From the IMG/VR virus record IMGVR_UViG_3300025030_000429, positions 1 through 22,757 of that record: a DNA stretch of 22,757 nt; one strand, 5' to 3'. Within the stretch, counting starts at the first letter, position 1; each line of letters begins with the position of its first letter. Positions 22,519-22,757 of this stretch are shown here, piece after piece. The translations under genes were made by a program, and so were the position numbers. A model generated the notes under the pieces. The model made no database searches, was not told the DNA's origin, and worked only from the letters and a program-made list of their open reading frames with translations. The stretch comes from a virus.

Positions 22519-22757
22519 GCGGCCACCTCGACCACGCGGAGATTCCCTGGGCTCGCGTCGAGCACGTCGCCGCTCACGTGGACGACGCGCTCGGTCGCGA
22601 GGAGCGGCCTGCGGAGGAGCTCGCGCTCGGCGACGATCTCGGCGTAGGGCCGGCCGCGCTGCTCCCACCCGCGCGAGGTCACGCGGAGCGGCTCGCCGCG
22701 GGGGCCGTCGAGGCGGAGGGTCAGCGAGCGGAGAGAGGAGCGCGGTCCGGGGGCGCG
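22515..22757 (-). CDS. hypothetical protein, 3' part only (runs off right edge)
   Basis: An open frame enters from the right edge and stops at TGA 22517-22515; no ATG start is visible, so only the C-terminal 80 or so residues are present. The translated end contains WEQRGRPYAEIVAE and finishes VLDASPGNLRVVEVAA, and this mixed residue use looks like real protein rather than the Arg/Pro/Ala-rich shadow frames around it. Its stop overlaps the GTG start of the next gene by four bases (GTGA), the same junction used throughout the cluster, which supports it being a real upstream member of the operon. I do not recognise a family, and no function can be given. Confidence 0.55.
   Translation of the reverse strand, partial: RAPGPRSSLRSLTLRLDGPRGEPLRVTSRGWEQRGRPYAEIVAERELLRRPLLATERVVHVSGDVLDASPGNLRVVEVAA

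Noticed and set aside
1-22757. Diversity-generating retroelement or phase-variation cassette acting on the fibre
   Set aside because: I found no reverse transcriptase frame, no template/variable repeat pair with adenine-specific changes, and no invertible repeat or recombinase. The fibre repeats differ in a way that does not suggest adenine mutagenesis.
1-22757. tRNA genes, CRISPR arrays, insertion sequences, attachment sites
   Set aside because: No cloverleaf-like stretch, regularly spaced direct repeats, transposase frame or duplicated core flanking an integrase was seen; coding sequence occupies nearly all bases.

Overview
The window is one continuous late (structural) gene cluster of a tailed double-stranded DNA phage or prophage, read entirely on the minus strand from the right edge to the left. 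It is very GC-rich. Genes are packed with almost no spacing; the largest gap is 158 bases. Eight junctions are GTGA stop/start overlaps and one is ATGA, which points to translational coupling along a single long transcript. Good Shine-Dalgarno sequences fit a high-GC bacterial host, but nothing here identifies the host. There is no integrase, repressor, replication gene, RNA gene, CRISPR array or insertion sequence, so lytic phage versus prophage cannot be decided.

Packaging end (22757 to about 17475): three small unassigned genes, a probable small terminase, a zinc-binding mini-protein, the large terminase (ATPase and nuclease), the portal, and a Mu gpF-like minor head protein. Head region (17460 to 14164): two small virion-associated genes, then one 850-residue reading frame joining a prohead serine protease, a scaffold-like linker and the HK97-fold major capsid protein. 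A strong ribosome binding site and in-frame ATG inside it suggest a second, protease-free product. Next is a 912-residue repeat-rich fibre or decoration protein with an apparent signal peptide (14005 to 11267).

Neck and tail (11262 to 464): head-tail connector, HK97 gp10-like protein, tail terminator, tail tube protein, a tail assembly chaperone with a likely -1 frame extension, a short tape measure protein, a zinc-binding mini-protein, and four consecutive tail-tip proteins of unassigned family. The left end (416 to 1) holds a one-pass membrane coiled-coil protein and the start of another gene, possibly the beginning of a lysis module.

The order terminase, portal, protease/capsid, connectors, tube, chaperone, tape measure, tip is typical of a long-tailed phage. 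No sheath gene is recognisable between terminator and tube, so siphovirus-like morphology is the best inference. No wholly new system is visible. The less ordinary points are the fused protease-capsid frame with an internal start, the secreted-looking fibre gene with compositionally mosaic repeats, the chaperone extension without a classical slippery site, and the unusual ATPase motifs of the large terminase.
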